From: Shewanella electrodiphila
GTDB taxonomy: Bacteria > Pseudomonadota > Gammaproteobacteria > Enterobacterales > Shewanellaceae
NCBI RefSeq assembly: GCF_023283985.1
Contig: NZ_JAKIKU010000004.1
Location: 248,001 to 312,000 of the forward strand
Reading direction: 5' to 3'
Length of the DNA stretch: 64,000 nt
A program made the position numbers and the translations under genes. Positions 46,818 to 56,570 of this stretch are shown one piece after another. The notes below the pieces were generated by a model. That model ran no database searches, was not told the origin of the DNA, and saw nothing but the letters and a program-made list of their open reading frames with translations. Positions within the stretch are counted from its first letter, which is position 1. Every line of letters begins with the position of its first letter.

Positions 46818-46941
46818 TTATCGTTTCAAAAGTGTTTTCCAACCCTTTTCTAGCGATAGCCGTTCGATTAAGTTTCTTTACCTAAATGCTTATATAAGCT
46901 TTGTTAATCAACACTTTCAGCCATTAGCTGTAGATGGTTAC
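46818..46941 (-). pseudogene. Duplicated 3' tail of cydC (relic)
   Basis: This 124-bp segment matches 52446-52588. On the minus strand it reads LMAESVD-stop-QSLYKHLGKE, compared with LMADSADYQSLYKHLGKE in intact CydC. It begins at TTATCG next to the cassette interval and ends at the sugar dehydrogenase gene, whose stop codon (46938-46940) lies inside it. Confidence 0.85.
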
Positions 46942-48050
46942 TCACTTTTGTCACTGTCTTTAAGCGGGTTGATTTTAAACACCCCTCGACCATCAATGCC
47001 GATATACAAATAGCCATCTTGACCCTGATGTAAGCTGCGCACTCGACCAAGATTTTCCAATAGATCTTGTTGGCCGGTGACTTTATCACCATCAAGGCTA
47101 ACACTAATGAGTTTGGCAAACTTTAATGAACCAATTAATAGCTGTTTAGCCAGTTCTGGGTAACGCTCACTTGTGACAAACACCATAGCTGAAGGTGCAA
47201 TAGACGGCACCCAGTAGGTGATGGGTTGCTGCATACCGGCTTTTTCGGTCAAATCGGTAAAGCTGGTGCCACTGTAATTCACCCCATAGCTGATCACTGG
47301 CCAACCATAGTTGGCGCCTTTTTCAATAATATTAAGCTCGTCACCACCTTTAGGGCCGTGTTCGTGGGCCCATATTGCCGATGTATGTGGGTTTAACGCC
47401 ATACCTTGTGGGTTACGGTGGCCGTAGCTATAGATGGCGGATTTTGCGCCTTCTTTATCAACAAAAGGGTTGTCTTTGGGCACGCTGCCGTCATCATTAA
47501 GGCGGTAAATTTTACCTGAATCGCGGCTGATATCTTGTGGATTAACATCGCGCATACCGCGATCGCCAATAGAAAAATACAGCAGCCCTTGTGTATCAAA
47601 CGCAATGCGGCTACCAAAATGTACTGATTTACTGGCATAGGCATCTGCCATGTAGAGGATTTGCGTGTGGCTCAATGCCATGTTATCGCCTTGCTTATCC
47701 AGTTTAGTGCGCAATATAGCGGTATTAGAAGCATCTTCAGTGCCTGCACTATAGCTGATATAGATCCACGGTGTTTTTTCATATTGTGGGTGCAATACCA
47801 CATCAAGCAAGCCACCTTGACGTTCGGCGACAATATTAGGTAAACCGCTTACCGAGGTCGACTTTCCGTTCGCGTCGATGTGATATAACTGACCTTGGCG
47901 ATCGGTGACTAACAAGGCATTGTCTGGTAATTGAGTGATACCCCACGGAATGGTGATCTGCTCGTTAATCGGTTCAAGCTCATAGGGGGCGGCGAGTACC
48001 GGCAGGCTTAAGGCCAAATAGGCACAAGCACTAATAAGTACTTTAAACAT
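46938..48050 (-). CDS. PQQ-dependent sugar dehydrogenase-type protein, exported
   Basis: A 370-residue periplasmic six-bladed propeller of the glucose/sorbosone dehydrogenase (YliI/Asd-like) family. A signal peptide ends at VLAAP near residue 21. Typical motifs are IPWGITQLPDNALLVTDR, ERQGGLLDVVLHPQY, SIGDRGMRDVNPQD, SYGHRNPQGMALNP, HEHGPKGGDELNII and NYGWPVISYG. It lies 22 bp downstream of a TonB-dependent receptor gene. The pair may take up and oxidise a sugar. Its last codons and stop lie in duplicated cydC-derived sequence. Confidence 0.9.
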   Translation of the reverse strand: MFKVLISACAYLALSLPVLAAPYELEPINEQITIPWGITQLPDNALLVTDRQGQLYHIDANGKSTSVSGLPNIVAERQGGLLDVVLHPQYEKTPWIYISYSAGTEDASNTAILRTKLDKQGDNMALSHTQILYMADAYASKSVHFGSRIAFDTQGLLYFSIGDRGMRDVNPQDISRDSGKIYRLNDDGSVPKDNPFVDKEGAKSAIYSYGHRNPQGMALNPHTSAIWAHEHGPKGGDELNIIEKGANYGWPVISYGVNYSGTSFTDLTEKAGMQQPITYWVPSIAPSAMVFVTSERYPELAKQLLIGSLKFAKLISVSLDGDKVTGQQDLLENLGRVRSLHQGQDGYLYIGIDGRGVFKINPLKDSDKSE

Positions 48051-48072
48051 GATTGTGTATCCTCAATTATAG

Positions 48073-50199
48073 TTATAGTGTGGCTGCAAGGGTAAACATA
48101 AATAGCCTTTCTGGGCCGGGCTCATAGTAGCGCCCACCAAAGGCATTAATTCTTATATTGTCGTCATAGTATTGATTAAATAGGTTATTGACCGTTAGTG
48201 ATAACGACATTGCCAGCGGTTCAAAATCAAGTGCTTGGCTGACTCCCACATTGGTCAGCCAATAGCTATCAGCCGTCTCGGTATTACTATTGTTGGTGTA
48301 TCTGTCTCCAACATAGAGTAGTTCCAGATTGATTGAAAGGTCGTTATCATTTTGATACAGCAACTGGCTGGCACCTTTGTGGCGTGGGGTACCTGGCTGA
48401 GTTTTACCACTATAGTCACCTTGTGGGGTGGTATAGTTATCGTAACTAAAGTCTGAATAGCTGTACTGATTTTTCCATGAAAAATGACTGCCGAATTGAT
48501 GCTGACTGCTCACCTCAACCCCTTGACGTGTGGCTGCCCCCGCATTGCGATAGTAAGTGATTTCATCCAGGCTATCGTCTTTAAAGTAAGGGCTGATGGC
48601 ATCGCTAATGTCGATATAAAACAGCGCCAAATCATAACGGTGTGCAGCCGTTAACTCGCCCCTTAAGCCGATTTCATAGTTTATTGCGCTCTCTACGTCT
48701 AAATCTGGGTTAAAGCCGCCACCAAATCCACCATTAGCTGTGATATCGCCAGTGTTCGGATTGGCTAGCTCCGTAGTGGTGGGGATTTGAAACGATTGGC
48801 TAATCGTTGCGTACAGTAGGTTATCGTCTGTGAGCTGATAACTGCTGCCAAGATTGGCACTGCTGTTGTCCCAGTTACGCTCACCTGACTGGTCGCCATC
48901 TACTAAGTATTGATCTTTTACCTCAACGCGGTTGTGCTCATAGCGTAAGCCTAAATCGATAAGCCATTTGTCACTGGGCTGGGCTGATAATTGGGCGTAC
49001 AGTGCACTTGAGTCAATCAACTCCTGTTGCGATAGTGCCAAGTCACCGCGAATGCCGCCATCTAGGTTGTCATAGCGGCGGCGTTTATCATCTTGGTATT
49101 GCAGGTTGGCACCTAGCAGCACTTGAGTTTGATAGTGGGTTAACCAGTTGTGTGTGGCGTATTGCACATTGGTGCCGTAAAACTGCCTAGCCAGTTCAAC
49201 TTGGCCGCCTGCACTAAACGGTAGGCGGTTATTAAAATCTTTATCAAAGTAATAAAACTGCGCGTTAAGCTGGCTGCTATCATCAAATTGATAGCGACTG
49301 GCCAAGGTATGTTTTTGCTGTTTTACTTCTTCACCAGCTTGAAAACTGACATTGCGATCCCGCGCTGCTGTCGGCTCACTATCAGCTTGCTCGCGAGTTA
49401 AACCGCCGGCATCCTCAGCGATTGGACTATCAATATATTGGCTGTTAACGCGCAATAACCATTGCGGTAATACTTGCCAATCTAGATGGCCATTAATGGC
49501 ACTTTTTTCATATTCACTGTGATCACGATAACCCTGTTTCTGGGTATGGCTAAGGCTAACGCCAAAATTGACGGTGTCATAATGTTTATTGGCGTATAAA
49601 TACGCTTGCTCGGTATCAAACGAGCCTTTAGTGAGTTTAAGTGCTAGTTTGTCGTCATCTGGGACTTGGGTATTTATCTTAATCACACCACCAGCGCTGT
49701 TACCATAAAGCGCAGACGCCGGGCCGCGTAACACTTCGATACTGGCTAGGTTCTGTAACTCGAGACCGTCTAACTGACTTTGACCGTCAGGTAGAGTGTG
49801 CGGTACATCGTCGACCAAAATCTGAATGCCACGAATACCAAAACTTGATTGCGCCCCAAAGCCACGAATTGAAATACGCTCATCTTGAGAGAAGTTTTGA
49901 CTGGCTTGCAGGTAGACACTTGGCAGCGAGTTGAGATACTCGCTCAGTGTTAACGGTGCTGCAATCAGGTTGAGCTGGGTTTGTTCAAGGTAACTGTAAG
50001 CCCTTGGTTGTTTCGTGGCGTAATAGGGTAATGTTTTACCAAATACAGTAATTTTTTCATCTATTTGCTGAGTCTGTCCGTCGAAGTTTGCATCAGCGAA
50101 AACTATGGTTGGTGCAAAAAAAATGCTTAGTGCAAAAACGATGTAAAAACAGCAAAGGTGTCGCGCGTCTGATCTAACTGGCGATATCCACATTAACAC
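48073..50199 (-). CDS. TonB-dependent outer-membrane receptor
   Basis: A 708-residue receptor. A signal segment covers residues ~17-36 (ending VFADA), a TonB-box-like DEKITVFGK is near residue 47, and a plug domain follows with RISIRGFGAQSSFGIRG, VDDVPHTLPDGQSQLDGL and IEVLRGPASALYGNSAGGVI. The beta-barrel ends with Leu after FMFTLAATL. It is upstream of and co-directional with the dehydrogenase. The substrate could be a siderophore, sugar or PQQ; some PQQ enzymes are paired with TonB receptors that import PQQ, but this is inference. Confidence 0.92.
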   Translation of the reverse strand: MLMWISPVRSDARHLCCFYIVFALSIFFAPTIVFADANFDGQTQQIDEKITVFGKTLPYYATKQPRAYSYLEQTQLNLIAAPLTLSEYLNSLPSVYLQASQNFSQDERISIRGFGAQSSFGIRGIQILVDDVPHTLPDGQSQLDGLELQNLASIEVLRGPASALYGNSAGGVIKINTQVPDDDKLALKLTKGSFDTEQAYLYANKHYDTVNFGVSLSHTQKQGYRDHSEYEKSAINGHLDWQVLPQWLLRVNSQYIDSPIAEDAGGLTREQADSEPTAARDRNVSFQAGEEVKQQKHTLASRYQFDDSSQLNAQFYYFDKDFNNRLPFSAGGQVELARQFYGTNVQYATHNWLTHYQTQVLLGANLQYQDDKRRRYDNLDGGIRGDLALSQQELIDSSALYAQLSAQPSDKWLIDLGLRYEHNRVEVKDQYLVDGDQSGERNWDNSSANLGSSYQLTDDNLLYATISQSFQIPTTTELANPNTGDITANGGFGGGFNPDLDVESAINYEIGLRGELTAAHRYDLALFYIDISDAISPYFKDDSLDEITYYRNAGAATRQGVEVSSQHQFGSHFSWKNQYSYSDFSYDNYTTPQGDYSGKTQPGTPRHKGASQLLYQNDNDLSINLELLYVGDRYTNNSNTETADSYWLTNVGVSQALDFEPLAMSLSLTVNNLFNQYYDDNIRINAFGGRYYEPGPERLFMFTLAATL

Positions 50200-50386
50200 T
50201 TAGGTAACTCATTGATAAAGTATATTTAACCATGCATTATGCAGAGGTTAAGGCTGAGTTCAATAGCTAATAATGTAACAGTGTATTTGGCTGTGATGCC
50301 TGGGTAAATAAAAGTGTTTAGCTTAATTTGGTTACTTTGACCTAATTTAGTAGATTTGTTTGACTGGTGAGGAGTGTGATAAAAGT
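50200..50386. other. Upstream region of the receptor operon
   Basis: 187 bp of AT-rich sequence between the receptor start and the second module repeat. The operon promoter is expected here. No clear Fur box is seen. Confidence 0.45.
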
Positions 50387-51384
50387 GAACCTTAGAAGAT
50401 ATAGGACAAAAGCTTGATAGTGTAATGGTTAGGATTATTGATAACAAACAGATACAACGATTGGTTAATTGAGGTTTGTACCAAGGTTTGTTTCAAATCT
50501 AAATCAAATTTTAAATCAAGGTCTAAATCAAACGTCTAAATCAAGGTCGTGGCGCTTCGCCCACACCAGACTAAAAGGGAGTGAACTGCGACTCCCTCTT
50601 AGAACACCCCGCAGCTCCGGCGAAATTTAAACAGCAAAATTTCCAACGGAGAATCACCCAGCTTTAAACTTCATTTTGAGTCCGCTTCGGCAAGCTACAA
50701 AAATCACTAACGCTTACGATGGGGCGTCCCTTCCCCTCGAAAGCTAGCCAGACATCCATGTCTGGACTCACGCGATTTTCTTACTTGCCTCAATTCAAAT
50801 TGAACATTCAAAGAAGATCAAAAGCACCTAAAAACCTATGTATTCAATTTATCGCACAGACTAAATAAACGAACCTGCGGGCACAATGATCTCCGTTGGA
50901 AGTGTCCGAATGCGTTGAGCTAATTTACGTGATGGAGGCAGGACGCCGACATAGCCTCAGTTTGAGCCAAGGATGGCGAATCTGAGGCGTTAGAAAATTC
51001 GCTCATTTAGCGTGAGGAACAACACTTCGTCGGAGCGGCAAGGGATGTCGAGAAGGGAAATGCTGTTGTTTCCCTTTCGTCGGGTGTGGGCGAAGCGCCA
51101 CGACTTTGTTAACTACCAAGCATTGCTAGAGATGAACGAAAACCTTAGGTAAACAAACTAAAGTTGTATGACATAAACAAGGTAGCAAACTCTAATATCC
51201 TGATAATTATCAATTAAAAAAATCATCAATATTTTTCAGCCACCTTTGTCAGGTAAGCCCGTTTAATTATAAGGTGTAAAAATTAAATTAGTACTTATAT
51301 CAATCATATAAAAAATGTAGGATGATATTAATCAATAACTTAAGTCGCCTACGTTATCAGACAAGCCGTTTAATAAGCTGTTAT
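50387..51384. repeat. Module repeat copy 2
   Basis: It begins with GAACCTTAGAAGATATAGG from the TIP30-like gene, skips ~145 bp, resumes with the gene's last ~60 bp and then follows copy 1 through the foldback element to GCTGTTAT at 51377-51384. After this point the two copies share no sequence. The gene fragment is a non-functional relic. Confidence 0.9.
50546..51104. mobile_element. Non-autonomous foldback/MITE-like element, copy 2 (559 bp)
   Basis: The same element as at 44563, with the same nested inverted repeats and hairpins. The right terminal repeat differs from the left by one base (CGGGTGTGG for CTGGTGTGG). It is shorter by 29 bp because of small deletions, the largest near the right end (a ~20-bp gap after GGCAAGG). 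Confidence 0.8.
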
Positions 51385-51405
51385 ATTTGCACCAATGGAG
51401 TCACT

Positions 51406-52359
51406 TTGAAGCAACTATTTAAATACATGAACGAACCTAGAAGTCTCTTTACCGAGGGGTTTATTCGTTTGTCGCAACCCGTTGTTCTTAATGATCCATT
51501 TGAAGCTTCTTTTTGTAGTAAAAGTTTAGATGAATTGGCTTCAAATTTTGATCAGCCTATGGCACAAGATCCTCTCTATGGAAATATTAGCTTTTCTAAA
51601 TATATAGAAATGCGAATGCATAATATCGGTGTAATAAGCTTATCTGAGAATAAAGAACACCTTTTAATGTGGGCTCATTATGCCAACGAACATAAAGGTA
51701 TTGTTGCTGGGATTTCGTATTTCCCAAGAATGGATTCGATTTTTAAAAACCTGTTTAAAGAAACGTCTGCAATTAGTTTCTCCTTAGGTGAAGAGTTTTC
51801 ACCTTTTGATGGTATTCCGAAGCCGGTCTCATATAGAAAAGGGCTACGTTATAGAAATGATAAGTTTGATTATGATTATTCAAACATATCAGCAGAAGGA
51901 GCTGATCGGATTTTATATGAAGTGTTCATGCAAAAAAGCGATGAATGGATTTATGAACAAGAACACAGGGTTGTACTTAGGCTCGAACAAGCAGATAGAG
52001 TAATAATAGAAAATATTGATCAAATAGAAAGTGAGCGTATTAGAGATCACATTCGTTCATCAGAGTATTTAGTTGAAGATCCTGCTTCTCAATCTTGTAC
52101 TATTAATTTGTATCAAATAGACGAGGTTGCAGAGAGACTTAGTGTCGCAGTTGAGTTAGCAAAATTGAGTATAAATCCTAATATTATTTATTTAATGAGA
52201 TTGAACCCTAGTTGCATAAACAATTGTTTACTGGGACTTGTTTCGAGGTTTTCCAAGTCAGATGTTCAAGGGGCGTTTGCTTGCTCTGTTGGATATTTAG
52301 ATATTTGGGAGGCAAACAAAAATTTAGACTATTACAGTCTCGAGTTTAAGCAAATATAA
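51406..52359 (+). CDS. Cassette gene, DUF2971 family protein
   Basis: 317 residues from a TTG with GGAG 5 bp upstream. The longer frame from 51322 would translate the repeated junction and shares MILINNLSR with the other cassette only because of the repeat. The N-terminus LKQLFKYMNEPRSLFTEGFIRLSQPVVLNDPFEASF and the motif MWAHYANEHKGIVAGI match DUF2971, a family common in defence islands and mobile cassettes and of unproven function. An attC site begins at its stop codon. Confidence 0.8.
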   Translation: MKQLFKYMNEPRSLFTEGFIRLSQPVVLNDPFEASFCSKSLDELASNFDQPMAQDPLYGNISFSKYIEMRMHNIGVISLSENKEHLLMWAHYANEHKGIVAGISYFPRMDSIFKNLFKETSAISFSLGEEFSPFDGIPKPVSYRKGLRYRNDKFDYDYSNISAEGADRILYEVFMQKSDEWIYEQEHRVVLRLEQADRVIIENIDQIESERIRDHIRSSEYLVEDPASQSCTINLYQIDEVAERLSVAVELAKLSINPNIIYLMRLNPSCINNCLLGLVSRFSKSDVQGAFACSVGYLDIWEANKNLDYYSLEFKQI

Positions 52360-52449
52360 CAAGGTATTTAAACGGACAAAAAACAGTTGGTTTTGCTCGT
52401 GAATCACAAAATATAACCAACTGTTTTTAGCCGCTTAATGCGGCGTTAT
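52357..52449 (+). other. attC site of an integron-type gene cassette
   Basis: The site starts TAACAAGG at the stop codon of the DUF2971 gene and ends GCGGCGTTAT. Outer arms TTTAAACGG and CCGCTTAA are complementary. The centre is a perfect 14-bp inverted pair, AAAAACAGTTGGTT (52379-52392) with AACCAACTGTTTTT (52414-52427), around a ~21-nt loop. Layout and core sites match chromosomal-integron attC sites of Vibrio and Shewanella. No integrase gene lies in the window. Confidence 0.8.
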
Positions 52450-52514
52450 CGTTTCAAAAGTGTTTTCCAATTCCTTTCAAACGATAACAGCCCTCTCTAG
52501 CAATAACCGTTCGA

Positions 52515-54293
52515 TTAAACTTCTTTACCTAAATGCTTGTACAGACTTTGGTAATCAGCACTGTCAGCCATTAGCTGTTGATGGTTACCACTGTCAGTGA
52601 TTTGTCCATTTTGAATCATATGAATACAATCCATTTCGGCCATGGCAGTTAAACGATGGCTTATCATTAACATGGTTTTACCTTTTGCTAAGGTAAATAA
52701 TAAACGTAAGATTTCACGTTCTGTGCGCTTATCTAATCCTTCGGTTGGCTCATCTAATAACAAGATTGGCGCATCACGTAATAAGGCTCTAGCCACACCG
52801 ATTCGGCGCTGCTCGCCACCTGATAGCTGACGTCCGCCTTCACCAATCCAGCTGTCTAGGCCAACTTCTTCACCGCGATCTGTGGTGGTTTTTGAACTAA
52901 GAAGCACCTCTAACCCGACTTGCTTTAACACTGCTGTTAATTGCTCGTCATTGGCGCGTCTTTTTTGCCCTTCAACATATGGCAAAGCAATGGCTAAGTT
53001 ATCTCGTACTGTGCCTGCAAATAAATGAATACGTTGGCTAACAACGGTCATTGAGCGACGTAATGTCGCTTCATCAAACTCACTGATATCACGGCCACCT
53101 AGGGTTATTTGACCTTGCTGAGGTTGCCATTCTCGGGTGATTAAGCTTAATAAGCTCGATTTACCACAGCCTGTTGCACCTAATAGCGCGACTTTACTGC
53201 CCTGAGGTAAATCTAAATTCAACCCCGTTAATACCTGCGAGTCAGCCTGATAACCGAAGTGAATATTGCTGAGATTAATGTCGGTACCCTCAAGCTGATT
53301 TTCTTGACCAAATACGACATCAGGCGTTTGCTCGGTGACTTCTGAAATACGTTTTGCCGCTAACACACAACCTGATAAATGCTGAAATGCACCAGAGATT
53401 GGCATCATCATTTCAATGGTTGCCATGGTGGCAAATACCATCATTGCCATTAGCGGGCCTGGTGGCACACTGTCACCCACGCCATGACCTGCAAAATACA
53501 TCATCATCACAACTGCGGCGCCATTGACCATGATCAATAATGCTTGGCTTAAACCGGTCACATGCGCCATCGCGGTTTGACTGGTAAAGAGTGATAACTC
53601 AGCTTCACGTAGCTTTTGGCGGTAGCGATCATTTGCTGAAAATAATGTCAGCTCTGCCTGACCTTGGATCACATCTAAGATCAACACTCGAAAACGGCGT
53701 TTACTGTCTACCACCGCTTCACCCGGTTTTCTACCTAAGCGATAAAATACGAGCGGTAAAATCAGCCATGCAGCAATTAACAAAGCACACAGGCTTAATG
53801 CCAGTGATGCGTCAAACCAAGACAAGAATGCATAAAGGGCAACAACGGTCAGTAATGAGGCTGCCATTGGCACTAATAAACGCAAATAAAGATGATCCAG
53901 CGTATCAATATCGGCCACTAACCGATTGAGCATGTCGCCTTGTCTAAGGCCTTGCAGGTTACTGGCACTTAACGGCAATAACTTTTTCCACGACCAAACA
54001 CGAAGTTCTGTAAGCAGTTTAAAAGTGGCTTCATGGGTCGCTAAACGTTCACCATAACGACTGGCGGTTCGTGCGATTGATAAAAAGCGTACGCCACCTG
54101 CTGGGGTAAAAAAGTTAAACGCTAAGGCGGTTGCTGCTGTTAAACCAGCAATGGCTGTGGCTGATAAAAACCAACCCGAAAGAGATAATAAACCAATGCC
54201 AGCAATGATCGTTGTGCAGGTTAGCAATAACCCAACTGACATCATTAACCACTGACGTTTAAATAACTTAATGAAAGGCAGTAATAGCTGCAT
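52515..54293 (-). CDS. cydC: CydDC ABC transporter subunit CydC
   Basis: A 592-residue inner-membrane exporter half that, with CydD, moves glutathione/cysteine to the periplasm and is needed for cytochrome bd assembly. Six transmembrane helices precede the ATPase domain. Walker A is LGATGCGKSS, the signature is QLSGGEQRR, and Walker B is ILLLDEP. The start overlaps the cydD stop by one base. Its 3' end is duplicated at 46818, and the cassette locus lies just beyond its stop. Confidence 0.94.
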   Translation of the reverse strand: MQLLLPFIKLFKRQWLMMSVGLLLTCTTIIAGIGLLSLSGWFLSATAIAGLTAATALAFNFFTPAGGVRFLSIARTASRYGERLATHEATFKLLTELRVWSWKKLLPLSASNLQGLRQGDMLNRLVADIDTLDHLYLRLLVPMAASLLTVVALYAFLSWFDASLALSLCALLIAAWLILPLVFYRLGRKPGEAVVDSKRRFRVLILDVIQGQAELTLFSANDRYRQKLREAELSLFTSQTAMAHVTGLSQALLIMVNGAAVVMMMYFAGHGVGDSVPPGPLMAMMVFATMATIEMMMPISGAFQHLSGCVLAAKRISEVTEQTPDVVFGQENQLEGTDINLSNIHFGYQADSQVLTGLNLDLPQGSKVALLGATGCGKSSLLSLITREWQPQQGQITLGGRDISEFDEATLRRSMTVVSQRIHLFAGTVRDNLAIALPYVEGQKRRANDEQLTAVLKQVGLEVLLSSKTTTDRGEEVGLDSWIGEGGRQLSGGEQRRIGVARALLRDAPILLLDEPTEGLDKRTEREILRLLFTLAKGKTMLMISHRLTAMAEMDCIHMIQNGQITDSGNHQQLMADSADYQSLYKHLGKEV

Positions 54294-56146
54294 TACACAT
54301 CCTCCCTTTGAGTTTGTTCATCGGTCTTTGTTGGCTCTTGCTCATCAATATACAGTGATAAACCGTCATCATCTTGTTGCTGCATGTTTTTAAACAAACC
54401 CGTTTGAGTGCTCAGTAAAGCATAATCACCTTGCTGCACAATACGCCCTGCTTCAATCACCAGAATGTTATCCATACTTTGTAATTGATCGAGACGATGC
54501 GTCACCATCACACAGGTTTGCGCTGTCATCGCTTGTTTAAGTGATGCTGACACGAGTTTTTCACTGTGACTATCAAGGCTTGCTGTAGGCTCATCGAGTA
54601 AGAATAAGCTCGCAGGTTGAGCGATTGCACGGGCAAGCGCGATACGTTGAGCTTGTCCTACAGAGACGCCTGCTGCTTGATCGCTAATGACAGTATCTAA
54701 GCCTTGGGGGTGTTGATTAACAAATTCGGCAATGTTGGCTTGTTCAAGTAAGGCCATCACTTGTGCATCAGTTAATTCAGGATTAGCTAAGCAGACGTTT
54801 TCACGAATACTGCCATGGAATAATTGAGGGTCTTGCCCAAGCCAAGCTAAGTGTTCACGCCACTGTTTTTTATCCAGCACACTTAACTCAACACCATTGA
54901 TTTTGAGCGAGCCTTTGTAGGGTAGAAAACCTAATAATGCATTGAGTAAACTGGTTTTACCCGCGCCGCTTGGGCCAACCACCGCGACTTTTTGCCCCGC
55001 TTGCACCTCAAAAGAAATCGGCCCAAGTAAAGCGGTTCCTTCCAATGTCAGCACTTCGAGCTCTGTCGCTGAAATGGCAATGTTATCTAACGAAACCTCA
55101 TGCTGTTGCGCGGTTTGTTCACTGAACTTACCGTCGACCTGCTTTAAAGGGTTTGGATGCTCTAGTAATTCAACTAACGCCTCTGCTGCGCCAATGGCTT
55201 GCGCTTTGGCGTGGTAATGAGTGCCTAAGTCTCGAAGTGGTTGAAAGAATTCAGGGGCTAAAATCAGAATAAATAGACCGGTAAACAAAGTGATACCAGC
55301 GCCATAATGGCCAAAATTTAGGTGGTCTAAATAGCTAAAACCAAAGTACACCGCCAGCACAGCAATGGATAATGCAGCAAAAAACTCTAATACCGCCGAG
55401 CTTAAAAATGCCATTCTCAGCACCGACATGGTTCTTTGTCTAAAGTCTTCTGAGGCCGTCTCAATTTTGTTCACTTCAGTTTCACCACGGTGAAATAATT
55501 TAAGTGTACTTAAGCCTTTTAAGCGGTCCATAAAGTGGCCACTTAATCTTGATAATGCACTGAAGTTTTTACGGTTGGCATCAGCCGCGCCCATACCAAC
55601 TAAAATCATAAACATTGGGATCAGCGGCGCAGTGGCAAATAGAATCAGTCCAGCTGCCCAGTTAAGCGGAAATACTGACACCAAAATAATCAACGGAATA
55701 AAACCCGCTAGCATCATTTGTGGTAAGTACTTAGCATAAAAATCATGTAAGTCTTCAACCTGCTCAAGCACGATGCTCGCCCATGCTCCCGCTGGCTTTC
55801 CTTTGATAAACGCAGGGCCTAAATCGGTGAGTTTGTTCAACACAGCCTCACGAATGTCACTTCGTAGTCGTTTACCCGCTTCAAAGCTTAATCGCTCACG
55901 TGCATAAGCTAGCCCTGCTCGCACAATAATCAGTGCAATTAACCCGATAAATTGACTCCTAAAGCTCGCCATGGGTAATTCGAGCATAATCACGCCGTGT
56001 AAGATATGTGCCAACAAATACGCTTGCACGACAATCGCCACACCGTTAAGTGCACCGGTAAAAATGGTGAGTTTCAAGAATATGCCGCAAGATGACTTCT
56101 GTTGTTTAAGCCACTGGCCAAGAGATTTTTCTAAGGTTTTATCCAT
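54293..56146 (-). CDS. cydD: CydDC ABC transporter subunit CydD
   Basis: A 617-residue partner of CydC. The N-terminal membrane domain starts around residue 20. The ATPase domain has Walker A VGPSGAGKTS, the variant signature VSVGQAQRIA, and Walker B LFLLDEP. A hydrophilic Glu/Asp/Gln-rich tail follows the ATPase. It is first in the cydDC operon. Confidence 0.94.
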   Translation of the reverse strand: MDKTLEKSLGQWLKQQKSSCGIFLKLTIFTGALNGVAIVVQAYLLAHILHGVIMLELPMASFRSQFIGLIALIIVRAGLAYARERLSFEAGKRLRSDIREAVLNKLTDLGPAFIKGKPAGAWASIVLEQVEDLHDFYAKYLPQMMLAGFIPLIILVSVFPLNWAAGLILFATAPLIPMFMILVGMGAADANRKNFSALSRLSGHFMDRLKGLSTLKLFHRGETEVNKIETASEDFRQRTMSVLRMAFLSSAVLEFFAALSIAVLAVYFGFSYLDHLNFGHYGAGITLFTGLFILILAPEFFQPLRDLGTHYHAKAQAIGAAEALVELLEHPNPLKQVDGKFSEQTAQQHEVSLDNIAISATELEVLTLEGTALLGPISFEVQAGQKVAVVGPSGAGKTSLLNALLGFLPYKGSLKINGVELSVLDKKQWREHLAWLGQDPQLFHGSIRENVCLANPELTDAQVMALLEQANIAEFVNQHPQGLDTVISDQAAGVSVGQAQRIALARAIAQPASLFLLDEPTASLDSHSEKLVSASLKQAMTAQTCVMVTHRLDQLQSMDNILVIEAGRIVQQGDYALLSTQTGLFKNMQQQDDDGLSLYIDEQEPTKTDEQTQREDV

Positions 56147-56570
56147 TACATTCCTGAAAATGATCGCACTAAATGAGGAAAATTGCCGCAGTATCGCAAG
56201 CTAACAGCTTCGATAACAGCCGCTTATAGAGAAGTGTTAACTGATTCACACATTGCTAATAAACACTGTGTTAATGATGAACTATAATTCTACGCGATAG
56301 TCATCAGCAGGACAGTAAAAGAAAGGTAAATATTTGTTCATCAAATTGAATCAATATTTCTATTTGATAGTGAGTATTAACGTTCTTAAAAGCACAGAAC
56401 TTTATGTTTTTTTTGATTATAGTTTTAATCAATAAAGTTTCTCACTCAATGCTTACATGCAAGAAAGCGGTTAACTAAGCAATAGCCATATCAGCTTACT
56501 TAGCGTAAATGACAATCACGATAAATTATACGATTGCACTTTCTAATAGGATGAAGAAGGTAATTAAAAA
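56147..56570. other. Divergent intergenic region
   Basis: 424 bp between cydD and the diguanylate cyclase gene, with AT-rich promoter-like sequence on both sides. No gene is seen; short frames here have no family features. Confidence 0.45.

Noticed and set aside
53591..53929. 112-codon plus frame opposite cydC
   Set aside because: It is antisense to an intact ABC transporter gene with no own signals.
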